From Pseudomonas kielensis (GTDB lineage: Bacteria; Pseudomonadota; Gammaproteobacteria; Pseudomonadales; Pseudomonadaceae), in contig NZ_JACMYG010000020.1 in the NCBI RefSeq assembly GCF_014236655.1, positions 43,344 through 107,343 of the forward strand: 64,000 nt of DNA, written 5' to 3'. The position numbers and the translations under genes were made by a program. The notes below the pieces were generated by a model. That model ran no database searches, was not told where the DNA came from, and worked only from the letters and a program-made list of their open reading frames with translations. Shown here piece by piece: positions 1 to 10,350 of the stretch. Numbering within the stretch: position 1 is the first letter of the stretch; each line of letters begins with the position of its first letter.

Positions 1-771
1 ATGCCGTTCTTCATCGAACTGCTGGACGTACTGCACAACGCCAACCTGCCGGTGCCCTACGCCCTGCGCACCACCGACGGCATCGCCTTGCGCGAGCTGG
101 CCGGCAAACCTGCGCTCTTGCAGCCACGGCTGGCGGGCAAGCACATCAAGGTGGCCAACGCCCAGCACTGCGCGCAAGTCGGCGAGTTGCTGGCGCACCT
201 GCACCTGGCGACCAAGGACCAGATGATCAAGCGCAAGACCGATCGCGGCCTGGACTGGATGCTCGAAGAAGGCACGCAGTTGCTCTCGCACCTGGGTGAC
301 GACTCGCGCCAGCTGCTGCAGCGCGCCCTGGACGAGATCATCGAGCAGAAGGCGAAAATCCTCGCCTTGCCACGAGCCAACATCCACGCCGACCTGTTTC
401 GCGACAATGCCATGTTCGAAGGCACTCACCTGACCGGGCTGATCGACTTCTACAACGCCTGCTCGGGCCCGATGCTCTATGACGTGGCCATCGCCCTGAA
501 CGACTGGTGCTCGGACGACGATGGCCTGATCGACGGCCCGCGGGCGCGAGCCCTGCTCGGGGCCTATGCGGCGCTGCGACCATTCAGTGCTGCCGAGGCC
601 GAACTGTGGCCGACCCTGCTGCGTGTGGCCTGTGTACGGTTCTGGCTGTCACGCCTGATCGCTGCGGAGTCCTTTGCCGGACAAGACGTGCTGATTCACG
701 ATCCAATGGAGTTCGAGCAGCGTCTGGCCCAGCGCCAGCAGGTCAGCACGCCGTTGCCGTTCGCGCTTTAA
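1..771 (+). CDS. thrB: Homoserine kinase, 5'-truncated by window edge
   Basis: Phosphorylates L-homoserine to O-phosphohomoserine in threonine synthesis; cytoplasmic. The 256 residues read here match the C-terminal four fifths of the Pseudomonas enzyme, which has the aminoglycoside-phosphotransferase/choline-kinase fold. The catalytic-loop motif HADLFRDN is at about residues 128-135 of this piece, and the metal-binding LIDFYN motif follows about 12 residues later. The ATG at position 1 is almost certainly an internal methionine: family members are about 316 residues and carry roughly 60 more residues, with the nucleotide-binding lobe, upstream of the window. A REP-type hairpin follows directly. 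Confidence 0.93.
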   Translation: MPFFIELLDVLHNANLPVPYALRTTDGIALRELAGKPALLQPRLAGKHIKVANAQHCAQVGELLAHLHLATKDQMIKRKTDRGLDWMLEEGTQLLSHLGDDSRQLLQRALDEIIEQKAKILALPRANIHADLFRDNAMFEGTHLTGLIDFYNACSGPMLYDVAIALNDWCSDDDGLIDGPRARALLGAYAALRPFSAAEAELWPTLLRVACVRFWLSRLIAAESFAGQDVLIHDPMEFEQRLAQRQQVSTPLPFAL

Positions 772-778
772 AGGCTTC

Positions 779-840
779 GCGGGCAAGCCTCGCTCCTACG
801 CAGAGCAATACCTGCGCTTGTAGGCGCTAGGCTTGCCCGC
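779..840. repeat. REP-type inverted repeat
   Basis: Two 21-nt arms (779-799 and 820-840) are inverted repeats matching at 19 of 21 positions around a 20-nt loop. Each arm has the GCGGGCAAGCCT core followed by a CCTAC end, the usual look of Pseudomonas REP elements. It lies between the convergent ends of thrB and znuA and may also end transcription from both sides. Confidence 0.85.
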
Positions 841-867
841 GCTGGGATCGCCGCATACCCCGGCGTT

Positions 868-1797
868 TTACAGCGACTCCAGGCACCCTGCCAGGTCATT
901 ACCCAGCTTCTCCAGCACCTGCTCATAACCCTGGGCAGTGGCTGGCGTATAGCCGCCGAGTGCATCCAGCTCGGCCAGTTTCACCGGCAAACCGGCCACC
1001 AGGGTCTCGGCCAGGCGCGGGCGCAGTGGTGGTTCGCTGAATACGCAGGTCTTGCCCACCGTCTGCAGACGCGTACGCATCGCCGCCACATGCTGGGCAC
1101 CGGGCTGCACTTCGGCGGCCACGCTGAATACACCTGCATGCTTGAGCCCGTAGGCGTCTTCGAAATAGTCGAACGCTTCGTGGAACACGAAGTAAGGCTT
1201 GCCTTCGACCAACGCCAGGCGTGCTTTCAAGCGCAGGTCCAGGGCATCGAGGCGCTCATCGAAGGCTTTCAGGTTGCTTTGATAACGCGGGGCATTGGCC
1301 GGATCGGCGGCACTCAGGTCGGTCGCGATTTTCGCCGCAATTACCCGCGCATTCACCGGCGATAACCACAGGTGGGCATCGAGGCTGCCAGGGCGATGAT
1401 CGTGATCGTGCTCGTCGGCCTCCTCGGCGTGGGAGTGATTGTCCTCGGCAAAATGGCGCAGCGTCAGGCCTGGCAGCGTCTGCAGGGCCACCGATGGCAA
1501 GTTGCGCCCCTTGAGGACCCGAGGCAGGAAACCTTCCATGTCCGGGCCGATCCAGTACAGCAGGTCTGCCGACTGCACGCGCCGTACGTCGGAAGGTCGC
1601 AAGGCATAGTTATGGGGTGAAGCGCCCGGTGGCAGCAGGACTTCCGGCACACCCAGGCCGTCCTGCACCGCAGCGGCTATCAGCTGTACCGGCTTGATAC
1701 TGGTCAGGACCCTGACTTCGGCGTGAGCAGCGTTGATCGTGAAGAAACTGGCAGCAAATGTGACAAGGATGGCAAAAACTCTGGACACGATGACCAC
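868..1797 (-). CDS. znuA: Zinc ABC transporter periplasmic binding protein ZnuA
   Basis: Captures Zn(II) in the periplasm and delivers it to ZnuB/ZnuC. The 309-residue product has an N-terminal signal peptide ending near AHA (about residue 26). Cluster A-I metal ligands are visible at His62 (PHNY), His142 (DAHLW) and His206 (FHEAF). A His/Asp-rich loop typical of zinc, rather than manganese, binders spans about residues 115-134. The start used is GTG at 1797. A second GTG at 1788 would give a shorter signal peptide starting MSRVF and is equally plausible, since neither has a strong ribosome site. It is divergent from zur-znuCB, with a Zur-box-like palindrome between. Confidence 0.93.
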   Translation of the reverse strand: MVIVSRVFAILVTFAASFFTINAAHAEVRVLTSIKPVQLIAAAVQDGLGVPEVLLPPGASPHNYALRPSDVRRVQSADLLYWIGPDMEGFLPRVLKGRNLPSVALQTLPGLTLRHFAEDNHSHAEEADEHDHDHRPGSLDAHLWLSPVNARVIAAKIATDLSAADPANAPRYQSNLKAFDERLDALDLRLKARLALVEGKPYFVFHEAFDYFEDAYGLKHAGVFSVAAEVQPGAQHVAAMRTRLQTVGKTCVFSEPPLRPRLAETLVAGLPVKLAELDALGGYTPATAQGYEQVLEKLGNDLAGCLESL

Positions 1798-1801
1798 TCA
1801 A

Positions 1802-1834
1802 AGAGACGAGAACGGGTAATATAATAACGTCTCT
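1802..1834. promoter_or_regulatory. Putative Zur operator in znuA/zur divergent promoter
   Basis: The core GTAATATAATAAC at 1816-1828 is a close match to the gammaproteobacterial Zur box (GTTATAWTATAAC). It sits inside a wider inverted repeat, with arms AGAGACG at 1802-1808 and CGTCTCT at 1828-1834. It lies in the 57-bp gap between znuA and zur and could repress both directions when zinc is replete. The zinc context supports Zur; binding is inferred. Confidence 0.7.
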
Positions 1835-1854
1835 CACAATATTCGTCGCCGCTC

Positions 1855-2337
1855 ATGCCTAAAACACCGCTTGCCAGTCGTCCCCACGACCACTCCCATT
1901 GCGTGCACACCGCGCTGTCCGAGGCTGATGCGATCTGCGCACGCCAGGGCCTGCGGCTGACCGCATTGCGCCGGCGGGTGCTGGAATTGGTGTGGCAAAG
2001 CCACAAGCCGCTGGGTGCCTACGACATCCTGGCAGTGCTCAGTGAGCAGGACGGCCGCCGCGCCGCGCCGCCCACCGTGTACCGCGCCCTGGACTTCCTG
2101 CTGGACAACGGCCTGGTGCATCGCATCTCGTCACTCAACGCCTTCGTCGGCTGCAACCACCCGGGGCACGCCCACCAGGGCCAGTTCCTGATCTGCCGGG
2201 AATGCCACGCGGCCATCGAGCTGGAACAGAAATCCATCAGCGACAGCATCATCCACAGCGCCGGTGAAGTCGGCTTTGTGGTCGAAGGCCAGACAGTTGA
2301 AGTGGTCGGTCTCTGTTCGGGTTGCCAGGGGGCTTGA
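1855..2337 (+). CDS. zur: Zinc uptake regulator Zur (Fur family)
   Basis: Zn-sensing repressor of high-affinity zinc uptake. The 160-residue protein has a Fur-type winged helix with recognition segment PPTVYRALDFL at about 72-82. The C-terminal dimerisation domain carries two CxxC pairs for structural zinc (Cys114/Cys117 and Cys154/Cys157) and an HPGHAHQG segment (about 102-109) for the sensory site. The leader is rich in His. Its stop overlaps the znuC start (TGATGA at 2335-2340), so regulator and transporter are co-translated. The homologue in P. aeruginosa is called np20/zur. Confidence 0.93.
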   Translation: MPKTPLASRPHDHSHCVHTALSEADAICARQGLRLTALRRRVLELVWQSHKPLGAYDILAVLSEQDGRRAAPPTVYRALDFLLDNGLVHRISSLNAFVGCNHPGHAHQGQFLICRECHAAIELEQKSISDSIIHSAGEVGFVVEGQTVEVVGLCSGCQGA

Positions 2338-3122
2338 TGAGCACTGCGTTGATCCGCCTGGAACAGGTGACGGTGACCTTTGCCGGGCAAAACGTGCTGG
2401 ACAACATCCAGCTCAGCGTCGAGCCGGGGCAGATCGTCACCCTGATCGGCCCCAACGGTGCCGGCAAAACCACCCTGGTGCGCGCCGTGCTCGGCCTGCT
2501 CAAGCCCGACAGCGGCAGTGTGTGGCGCAAGCCGAAGCTGCGGGTCGGCTACATGCCGCAAAAACTCCACGTCGACCCAACCCTGCCACTGTCGGTCCTG
2601 CGCTTTCTGCGCCTGGTGCCCGGCGTGGACCGGGCGCGCGCCCTGGCCGCACTCAAGGAAGTCGGTGCCGAACAGGTGATCGACAGCCCGGTGCAGAGCG
2701 TCTCCGGCGGTGAAATGCAGCGCGTACTGCTGGCCCGGGCGCTGCTGCGCGAGCCGCAACTGCTGGTGCTCGACGAGCCGGTCCAGGGTGTCGATGTCGC
2801 CGGGCAGGCCGAGCTGTACAGCTTGATCACCCGCCTGCGCGACCGTCACGGCTGCGGCGTGCTGATGGTCTCCCACGACCTGCACCTGGTGATGAGCACC
2901 ACCGATCAGGTGGTCTGCCTCAATCGCCATGTCTGCTGCTCCGGCCACCCGGAGCAGGTCAGCGGCGACCCGGCATTTGTCGAGCTGTTCGGCAAAAACG
3001 CGCAAAGCCTGGCGATCTATCACCACCATCACGATCATGCCCACGACCTGCACGGTTCGGTCGTCAGCGCGGCACCCGCCGCTCATACCCACGTTCACGG
3101 AGATGGCTGCAAGCATGGCTGA
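2337..3122 (+). CDS. znuC: Zinc ABC transporter ATP-binding protein ZnuC
   Basis: ATPase that powers zinc import through ZnuB at the inner membrane. In the 261 residues, Walker A is GPNGAGKTT (about 38-46), the ABC signature SGGEMQR is at about 123-129 and Walker B LLVLDEP at about 142-148. The C-terminus is His-rich, ending in several HHHH/HAH/HTHVH clusters, a common feature of ZnuC. The ATG at 2337 is chosen because it overlaps the zur stop; an in-frame ATG 15 bases upstream lies inside zur. It overlaps znuB by 8 bases. Confidence 0.94.
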   Translation: MSTALIRLEQVTVTFAGQNVLDNIQLSVEPGQIVTLIGPNGAGKTTLVRAVLGLLKPDSGSVWRKPKLRVGYMPQKLHVDPTLPLSVLRFLRLVPGVDRARALAALKEVGAEQVIDSPVQSVSGGEMQRVLLARALLREPQLLVLDEPVQGVDVAGQAELYSLITRLRDRHGCGVLMVSHDLHLVMSTTDQVVCLNRHVCCSGHPEQVSGDPAFVELFGKNAQSLAIYHHHHDHAHDLHGSVVSAAPAAHTHVHGDGCKHG

Positions 3123-3903
3123 TTTTCTGTTGTATGCCCTGCTCGCAGGCCTGGCCCTGGCCGTCGTGGCTGGCCCTCTGGGATCGTTCGTGGTCTGGCG
3201 GCGCATGGCCTATTTCGGCGACACCCTGTCCCACGCGGCCTTGCTTGGCGTGGCCCTAGGCTTCTTGCTGGATGTCAGCCCGACCATCGCCGTCACCGTC
3301 GGCTGCCTGTTGCTGGCCGTGCTGCTGGTGACCCTGCAACAGCGTCAACCACTGGCCTCCGACACCTTGCTGGGGATTCTTGCGCCCAGCACCCTCTCTC
3401 TGGGCCTGGTGGTACTAAGCTTCATGCATGAAGTGCGGATTGACCTGATGGCCTACCTGTTCGGCGACCTGCTGGCGATCAGCCCCGGCGACCTGGCCTG
3501 GATCCTCGGCGGCAGTGCGGCTGTCCTGCTGTTGCTGGTGGCGCTGTGGCGACCCTTGCTGGCCATTACCGTGCACGAGGAGCTGGCCAGGGTCGAAGGC
3601 CTACCCGTGGCGGCATTGCGCCTGACCTTGATGCTGTTGATTGCCGTGGTAATCGCGGTAGCGATGAAAATCGTTGGGGTGTTGTTGATCACCTCACTGC
3701 TGATCATTCCAGCGGCTGCGGCACAACGCCACGCCCGCTCGCCTGAGCAAATGGCCTTGGGTGCTAGCTTGCTGGGTATACTCGCGGTCTGCGGTGGCCT
3801 GGCGCTGTCGTGGTTCAAGGACACGCCGGCCGGCCCCTCGATTGTGGTCGCTGCCGCCGCGCTGTTTCTGCTGAGTTTTGTCCTGCCCCGCCGAGGGGTG
3901 TAG
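3115..3903 (+). CDS. znuB: Zinc ABC transporter permease ZnuB
   Basis: Integral membrane channel of the zinc importer. The 262 residues are very hydrophobic, with about eight predicted transmembrane segments of the ABC-3 permease family. Conserved stretches include GPLGSFVVWRRMAYFGDTLSH near residue 20 and the SLLIIPAAAAQ segment near residue 200. The start ATG at 3115 lies inside the znuC 3' end, so zur, znuC and znuB form a tightly coupled operon. Confidence 0.94.
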   Translation: MADFLLYALLAGLALAVVAGPLGSFVVWRRMAYFGDTLSHAALLGVALGFLLDVSPTIAVTVGCLLLAVLLVTLQQRQPLASDTLLGILAPSTLSLGLVVLSFMHEVRIDLMAYLFGDLLAISPGDLAWILGGSAAVLLLLVALWRPLLAITVHEELARVEGLPVAALRLTLMLLIAVVIAVAMKIVGVLLITSLLIIPAAAAQRHARSPEQMALGASLLGILAVCGGLALSWFKDTPAGPSIVVAAAALFLLSFVLPRRGV

Positions 3904-3940
3904 ACTTGCTCGTTTTTTGCGCAATCAGAGAGTCGCAGGA

Positions 3941-4651
3941 ATGAAGCCGTTCGCCTCCCGTTATCTGCTCCTTGTTGCATTTTTGCTGCTGGGCGCCTGC
4001 CAAAGCACGCCGCCTGCGCCCGAAGTCCCGGACGCGCGGGCGACAGCGATTGCCCAGCTGGAACAAAGCCTGGCCAGCAACGAACTGGCCACCGCTGAAG
4101 GTCAACTGGCAGCCTTGCAGGCGCAATCGCCCAACGACCAGTCCCTGGAGCAATACCAGCGCCAATTGGCCGAAGCCTATTTGCAGCGCAGCCAGATCGT
4201 CCTGCAAAAGGGTGATGTCAACGCCGCAGCCACTGCCCTCAGCCGCGCACGAGTGCTGATGCCCAAGGCGCCAGCACTGACCGGTGGCGTCAACGGCGCC
4301 ATTACCGAGGCCCGTAAAGCCGAGCTGGAAAAAGCCGAGGCCGCCCTCCTGGCTGCCGCCGCCAAGCCCCAGGCCAAGGTCATCGACCCAACCGCCGAAA
4401 GCACCACCGTGGCACTGAACATCACCGATAGCCGGCAACTTCGGCGTCAACTGGACGCGATTGCCGCCGATGTAGTGAATTACCAGTGTGACGTCAGCAT
4501 CCAGGCACCCCGCACTCAGGACTACCCGTGGCTGGCCACTTTGCTGAGCAAGCGGGTGAAGAAACTCGACCCCGATTTTGACCTGAAGATCGAGCGGCAG
4601 ATCCTGCGCCACATTCCGGCGCAAATGGTCCTGGCGCCCCGCAAAGACTGA
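3941..4651 (+). CDS. Conserved outer-envelope lipoprotein (znu-linked)
   Basis: The 236-residue product starts at ATG 3941 behind a GCAGGA ribosome site. It has a type II signal peptide with lipobox LLGAC, lipid-modified Cys about residue 20. The first half after the lipobox is an Ala/Gln/Leu-rich helical region resembling TPR-type repeats (to about 110). The C-terminal 90 residues form a separate domain ending HIPAQMVLAPRKD. It sits 37 bases after znuB, as the homologue does in P. aeruginosa, so it may be co-transcribed. No function is recognised; a link to zinc is only positional. Confidence 0.8.
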   Translation: MKPFASRYLLLVAFLLLGACQSTPPAPEVPDARATAIAQLEQSLASNELATAEGQLAALQAQSPNDQSLEQYQRQLAEAYLQRSQIVLQKGDVNAAATALSRARVLMPKAPALTGGVNGAITEARKAELEKAEAALLAAAAKPQAKVIDPTAESTTVALNITDSRQLRRQLDAIAADVVNYQCDVSIQAPRTQDYPWLATLLSKRVKKLDPDFDLKIERQILRHIPAQMVLAPRKD

Positions 4652-4657
4652 TATCGC

Positions 4658-4696
4658 CGTTCGCTGGCGAGCCGCAAGCGGGTTCGTCAGCGAACG
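4658..4696. repeat. REP-like hairpin between convergent genes
   Basis: Arms CGTTCGCTG (4658-4666) and CAGCGAACG (4688-4696) form a perfect 9-bp stem that extends inward through G-U pairs. It lies 6 bases after the lipoprotein stop and just before the end of katE, so it may act as a two-way terminator. Confidence 0.65.
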
Positions 4697-4708
4697 TGAT
4701 CTTTTTGC

Positions 4709-6847
<2,139 letters not shown>

Positions 6848-7111
6848 CAGTGCTGAACTCCTCGATGGGGATTCGCGCATAGGGCGAGATCCATGAGCTA
6901 AGTCCCCAGGCACGGTCCCGGGTGTTTTTCAGTGCTGAAGTAGTGACTGACGTGGAATCGGGCCGTTCCTTTTTTATGACCTTTGATCGCGTTATTGCCA
7001 AATGAAAGGATGAATACGAAATAAATGCTAAGAACCTCTATACGGACAGGCTAAAATGCGCGCCCGGCTAACCGCTGATCCTTTTCTAACGCGCCCCACA
7101 AGGTTCGCTAC
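6848..7111. other. Divergent katE/metN intergenic region
   Basis: 264 bases without a credible gene, holding the promoters of katE (minus) and metN (plus). The stretch 6950-7060 is AT-richer than its surroundings. TTGCCA at 6995-7000 and TAAAAT at 7052-7057 are possible promoter elements for metN but are not correctly paired. I see no SAM-riboswitch-like fold. Confidence 0.5.
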
Positions 7112-8119
7112 GTGATCGAGTTTCAAAACGTCCATAAAACCTACCGCGTTGCCGGTAGGGATATTCCCGCCCTGCACCCGACCAGTCTGACGATTGAGAA
7201 CGGCCAGGTGTTTGGCCTGATCGGCCATTCCGGCGCGGGAAAAAGTACCCTGCTGCGTCTGATCAACCGCCTGGAAGACTCCAGTGGCGGCAAGATCTTC
7301 GTCGATGGCGAGGAAGTCACTGCGCTGGACGCCAATGCGCTGCGCCGTTTCCGTCAGCAAGTCGGGATGATCTTCCAGCACTTCAACCTGCTGGCCTCCA
7401 AGACGGTGGCCGACAACGTGGCGCTGCCACTGACCCTGGCCGGTGAACTGTCACGCGCCGACATCGACCGGCGCGTGGCCGAGTTGCTGGCGCGGGTGGG
7501 CCTGTCCGACCACGCCAGAAAGTACCCGGCGCAGTTGTCCGGTGGCCAGAAGCAGCGCGTAGGCATCGCCCGCGCCCTGGCAACCAAGCCGAAGATCCTG
7601 CTGTGCGACGAGGCCACCAGTGCCCTGGACCCGCAAACCACGGCGTCGGTCCTGCAACTGCTGGCCGAGATCAACCGTGAGCTGAATCTGACCATCGTGC
7701 TCATCACCCACGAAATGGACGTGATTCGCCGGGTCTGCGACCAGGTGGCCGTGATGGACGCTGGCGTGATCGTCGAACAAGGCCCGGTGGCCCAGGTGTT
7801 CCTGCACCCCAAGCACCCGACCACCAAGCGCTTCGTCCAGGAAGACGAGCAAGTCGATGAAAGCGAACAGCGCGATGACTTCGCCCACGTACCGGGCCGC
7901 ATCGTGCGCCTGACCTTCCAGGGCGAAGCCACCTACGCGCCGCTGCTGGGCACCGTTGCCCGCGAAACGGGGGTGGACTACAGCATCCTCGCCGGCCGCA
8001 TCGACCGCATCAAAGACGTCCCTTACGGGCAACTGACCCTGGCCATCACGGGCGGTGACATGGAAGCGGCCTTTGCCCACTTCACCGCAGCCGATGTCCA
8101 CATGGAGGTGCTGCGCTAA
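7112..8119 (+). CDS. metN: Methionine ABC transporter ATP-binding protein MetN
   Basis: ATPase of the D/L-methionine importer. In 335 residues: Walker A GHSGAGKST (about 38-46), signature LSGGQKQR (about 140), Walker B ILLCDEATSALDP (about 163). A C-terminal NIL (ACT-like) domain of about 75 residues lets MetN sense intracellular methionine and inhibit transport in the family. The start is GTG at 7112. Its TAA stop overlaps the metI ATG by one base (8119). Confidence 0.95.
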   Translation: MIEFQNVHKTYRVAGRDIPALHPTSLTIENGQVFGLIGHSGAGKSTLLRLINRLEDSSGGKIFVDGEEVTALDANALRRFRQQVGMIFQHFNLLASKTVADNVALPLTLAGELSRADIDRRVAELLARVGLSDHARKYPAQLSGGQKQRVGIARALATKPKILLCDEATSALDPQTTASVLQLLAEINRELNLTIVLITHEMDVIRRVCDQVAVMDAGVIVEQGPVAQVFLHPKHPTTKRFVQEDEQVDESEQRDDFAHVPGRIVRLTFQGEATYAPLLGTVARETGVDYSILAGRIDRIKDVPYGQLTLAITGGDMEAAFAHFTAADVHMEVLR

Positions 8120-8793
8120 TGGAACTGCTGACAAGTTTCTTCGCCAATATCGACTGGTATGAAATCTGGCTGGCCACCGGCGACACCCTGCTGATGCTCG
8201 GTGGCTCGCTGCTGTTCACCGTCTTGCTGGGCCTGCCACTGGGCGTGCTGTTGTTCCTGTGCAGCCCGCGCCAGTTGCTTGAAGCCAAGGGCGTCTACGC
8301 GCTGCTGTCGCTGATCGTCAACATCCTGCGCTCGCTGCCGTTCATCATTCTGCTGATTGTGATGATCCCGTTCACCGTACTGATTACCGGCACCTCGCTG
8401 GGGGTCGGCGGCGCGATCCCGCCGCTGGTGGTGGGTGCCACGCCATTCTTTGCGCGGCTGGTGGAAACCGCCCTGCGTGAAGTTGATCGCGGCATCATCG
8501 AAGCGACCCAGGCCATGGGCGCCAGCACCCGTCAGATCATCACCAATGCCTTGCTGCCGGAAGCGCGCCCAGGCATCTTTGCGGCGATCACGGTGACGGC
8601 CATCACACTGGTGTCCTACACGGCGATGGCCGGTGTGGTCGGCGCCGGTGGCCTGGGTGACCTGGCGATCCGCTTCGGTTACCAACGCTTCCAGACGGAC
8701 GTGATGGTAGTGACCGTGGTGTTGCTGCTGGTGCTGGTCCAGGTGCTGCAAACCGTCGGCGATAAGCTGGTGGTGCACTTTTCCCGAAAATAA
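8119..8793 (+). CDS. metI: Methionine ABC transporter permease MetI
   Basis: Inner-membrane permease of the methionine importer, 224 residues with five predicted membrane spans. The EAA loop interacting with MetN reads EATQAMGASTRQII at about 134-147. It is translationally coupled to metN through a one-base stop/start overlap and followed by metQ 62 bases downstream. Confidence 0.95.
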   Translation: MELLTSFFANIDWYEIWLATGDTLLMLGGSLLFTVLLGLPLGVLLFLCSPRQLLEAKGVYALLSLIVNILRSLPFIILLIVMIPFTVLITGTSLGVGGAIPPLVVGATPFFARLVETALREVDRGIIEATQAMGASTRQIITNALLPEARPGIFAAITVTAITLVSYTAMAGVVGAGGLGDLAIRFGYQRFQTDVMVVTVVLLLVLVQVLQTVGDKLVVHFSRK

Positions 8794-8855
8794 ATGCAAT
8801 CGCCGGCATCACGCTGGCAGGCGCCCGAAAGGGCGCTTCACAAGGAGTTTGCCGG

Positions 8856-9629
8856 ATGAAAAAACTACTCGTCGCGTTCGCTGCCGTTGCCGCGTTCTCT
8901 GCCCAGGCCGCCGAAACCCTGACCGTGGCCGCCAGCCCGGTGCCGCATGCGGAAATCCTTGAGTTCGTGAAGCCGACCCTGGCCAAGGAAGGCGTGGACT
9001 TGAAGGTCAAGGTCTTCACCGACTACGTGCAACCCAACGTACAGGTCGCGGAAAAACGCCTGGACGCCAACTTCTTCCAGCACCAGCCGTACCTCGATGA
9101 ATTCAACAAGGCCAAGGGTACTCACCTGGTGAGCGTGGCGGGCGTGCACATCGAGCCGCTGGGCGCTTACTCCAGCAAGTTCAAGACCCTGGCCGATCTG
9201 CCTGGCGGCGCCACCGTGGTCATCCCGAACGACGCCACCAACGGCGGCCGCGCCCTGTTGCTGCTGGACAAGGCTGGCGTGATCAAGCTGAAGGACTCGA
9301 CCAACATCCTGTCGACCGTCAAGGACATCGCCGAGAACAACAAGGGCCTGAAATTCCGCGAACTGGAAGCGGCGACCATCCCGCGCGTCCTGACCCAGGT
9401 CGACCTGGCGCTGATCAACACCAACTACGCCCTGGAAGCCAAGCTGGACCCGTCCAAGGACGCGCTGACCATCGAAGGCAAGGACTCGCCTTACGTGAAC
9501 ATCCTGGTGGCGCGTGAAGACGACAAGAACAGCGATGCCATGAAGAAGCTGGTAGCGGCCCTGCACACTCCAGAAGTGAAAGCCTTCATCCTGGAGAAGT
9601 ACAAAGGCGCGGTACTGCCAGCGTTCTGA
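8856..9629 (+). CDS. metQ: Methionine ABC transporter substrate-binding protein MetQ
   Basis: Periplasmic methionine-binding component of the NlpA family, 257 residues. The start follows a strong AAGGAG site (8841-8846). The signal peptide (MKKLLVAFAAVAAFSAQA) is cleaved before AETLTVAAS. There is no lipobox cysteine, unlike many MetQ proteins, so this one should be soluble and periplasmic. Third gene of the metNIQ operon, with a strong terminator behind it. Confidence 0.94.
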   Translation: MKKLLVAFAAVAAFSAQAAETLTVAASPVPHAEILEFVKPTLAKEGVDLKVKVFTDYVQPNVQVAEKRLDANFFQHQPYLDEFNKAKGTHLVSVAGVHIEPLGAYSSKFKTLADLPGGATVVIPNDATNGGRALLLLDKAGVIKLKDSTNILSTVKDIAENNKGLKFRELEAATIPRVLTQVDLALINTNYALEAKLDPSKDALTIEGKDSPYVNILVAREDDKNSDAMKKLVAALHTPEVKAFILEKYKGAVLPAF

Positions 9630-9650
9630 GCTGAAGTCACACGGTAAACA

Positions 9651-9680
9651 AAAGGGGCGCATTGATTGCGCCCCTTTTTT
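9651..9680 (+). terminator. Rho-independent terminator of metNIQ
   Basis: Stem GGGGCGC (9654-9660) with GCGCCCC (9668-9674), loop ATTGATT, extended by A/T pairs and followed by six T residues. It lies 21 bases after the metQ stop. Confidence 0.9.
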
Positions 9681-9714
9681 GTGCCCAAAACACTCGCCCT
9701 TGCGGGGGCGGGTG

Positions 9715-10350
9715 TCACTGCCGCTTGAGCATCACCGGCAATTGCGCCACCAGCTTCGCGTTGTTCAGCGGCGCGCGGATGAAGCCACGCTGGGTGCCGT
9801 CCGGGCCGATGACGGCGAGGTTGCCGCTGTGGTCGACGGTGTAGTTGGGCTTGCTGGTATCCGCCGGGATGAACGGAATACTCACCGCGTTGGCGACTTT
9901 TTGCAGCTCCTCGACCGAAGTCGGGGTCAGGCCGATGAATTGCGGATCGAAGTAGCCCAGGTACTGCTTGAGCTGCTGGGGGGTATCGCGATGGGGGTCG
10001 ACGCTGACCAGGATGATCTGCAACTTGTCGACCGCATCCGCCGGTAGCTCGCTCTTGATCTGCCGCAACTGGGCCAGGGTGGTCGGGCAGATGTCCGGGC
10101 AGAAGGTGTAGCCGAAGAACAGCAGGCTCCATTTGCCTTTCAACTCGTTGACCATCACCGGCTGGCCATCCTGGTTGGTCATCTGCAGGGCAGGCAAGGT
10201 GCGGCTTTGCGGCAGCAGGATGATACCGGCGTCGATCAGCGCAGTCGGGTCGCCCTGGCCTTTGCCGGACAGTACCTTGTTGATGGTCAGCCCCAGGACC
10301 AGCGCGATCAGGGCAACAAGGATGAAGACGGTTTTCTGGGTTCGAGTCAT
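9715..10350 (-). CDS. Sco1/SenC family copper chaperone for cytochrome oxidase
   Basis: Membrane-anchored thioredoxin-fold protein that delivers copper to the CuA site of oxidase subunit II. The 211 residues begin with one N-terminal membrane anchor (about 8-25). The copper/redox motif CPDIC (C-x3-C) follows GYTF near residue 85, and the distal His ligand is in VDHSG near 175. The start at 10350 overlaps the cyoE stop by 4 bases. Last gene of the oxidase cluster. Confidence 0.92.
   Translation of the reverse strand: MTRTQKTVFILVALIALVLGLTINKVLSGKGQGDPTALIDAGIILLPQSRTLPALQMTNQDGQPVMVNELKGKWSLLFFGYTFCPDICPTTLAQLRQIKSELPADAVDKLQIILVSVDPHRDTPQQLKQYLGYFDPQFIGLTPTSVEELQKVANAVSIPFIPADTSKPNYTVDHSGNLAVIGPDGTQRGFIRAPLNNAKLVAQLPVMLKRQ

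Noticed and set aside
2019..3206. Open frame of about 395 codons antisense to zur and znuC
   Set aside because: Shadow of two well-supported genes.
6848..7111. SAM or methionine riboswitch ahead of metNIQ
   Set aside because: No conserved riboswitch core or paired elements could be recognised in the leader.
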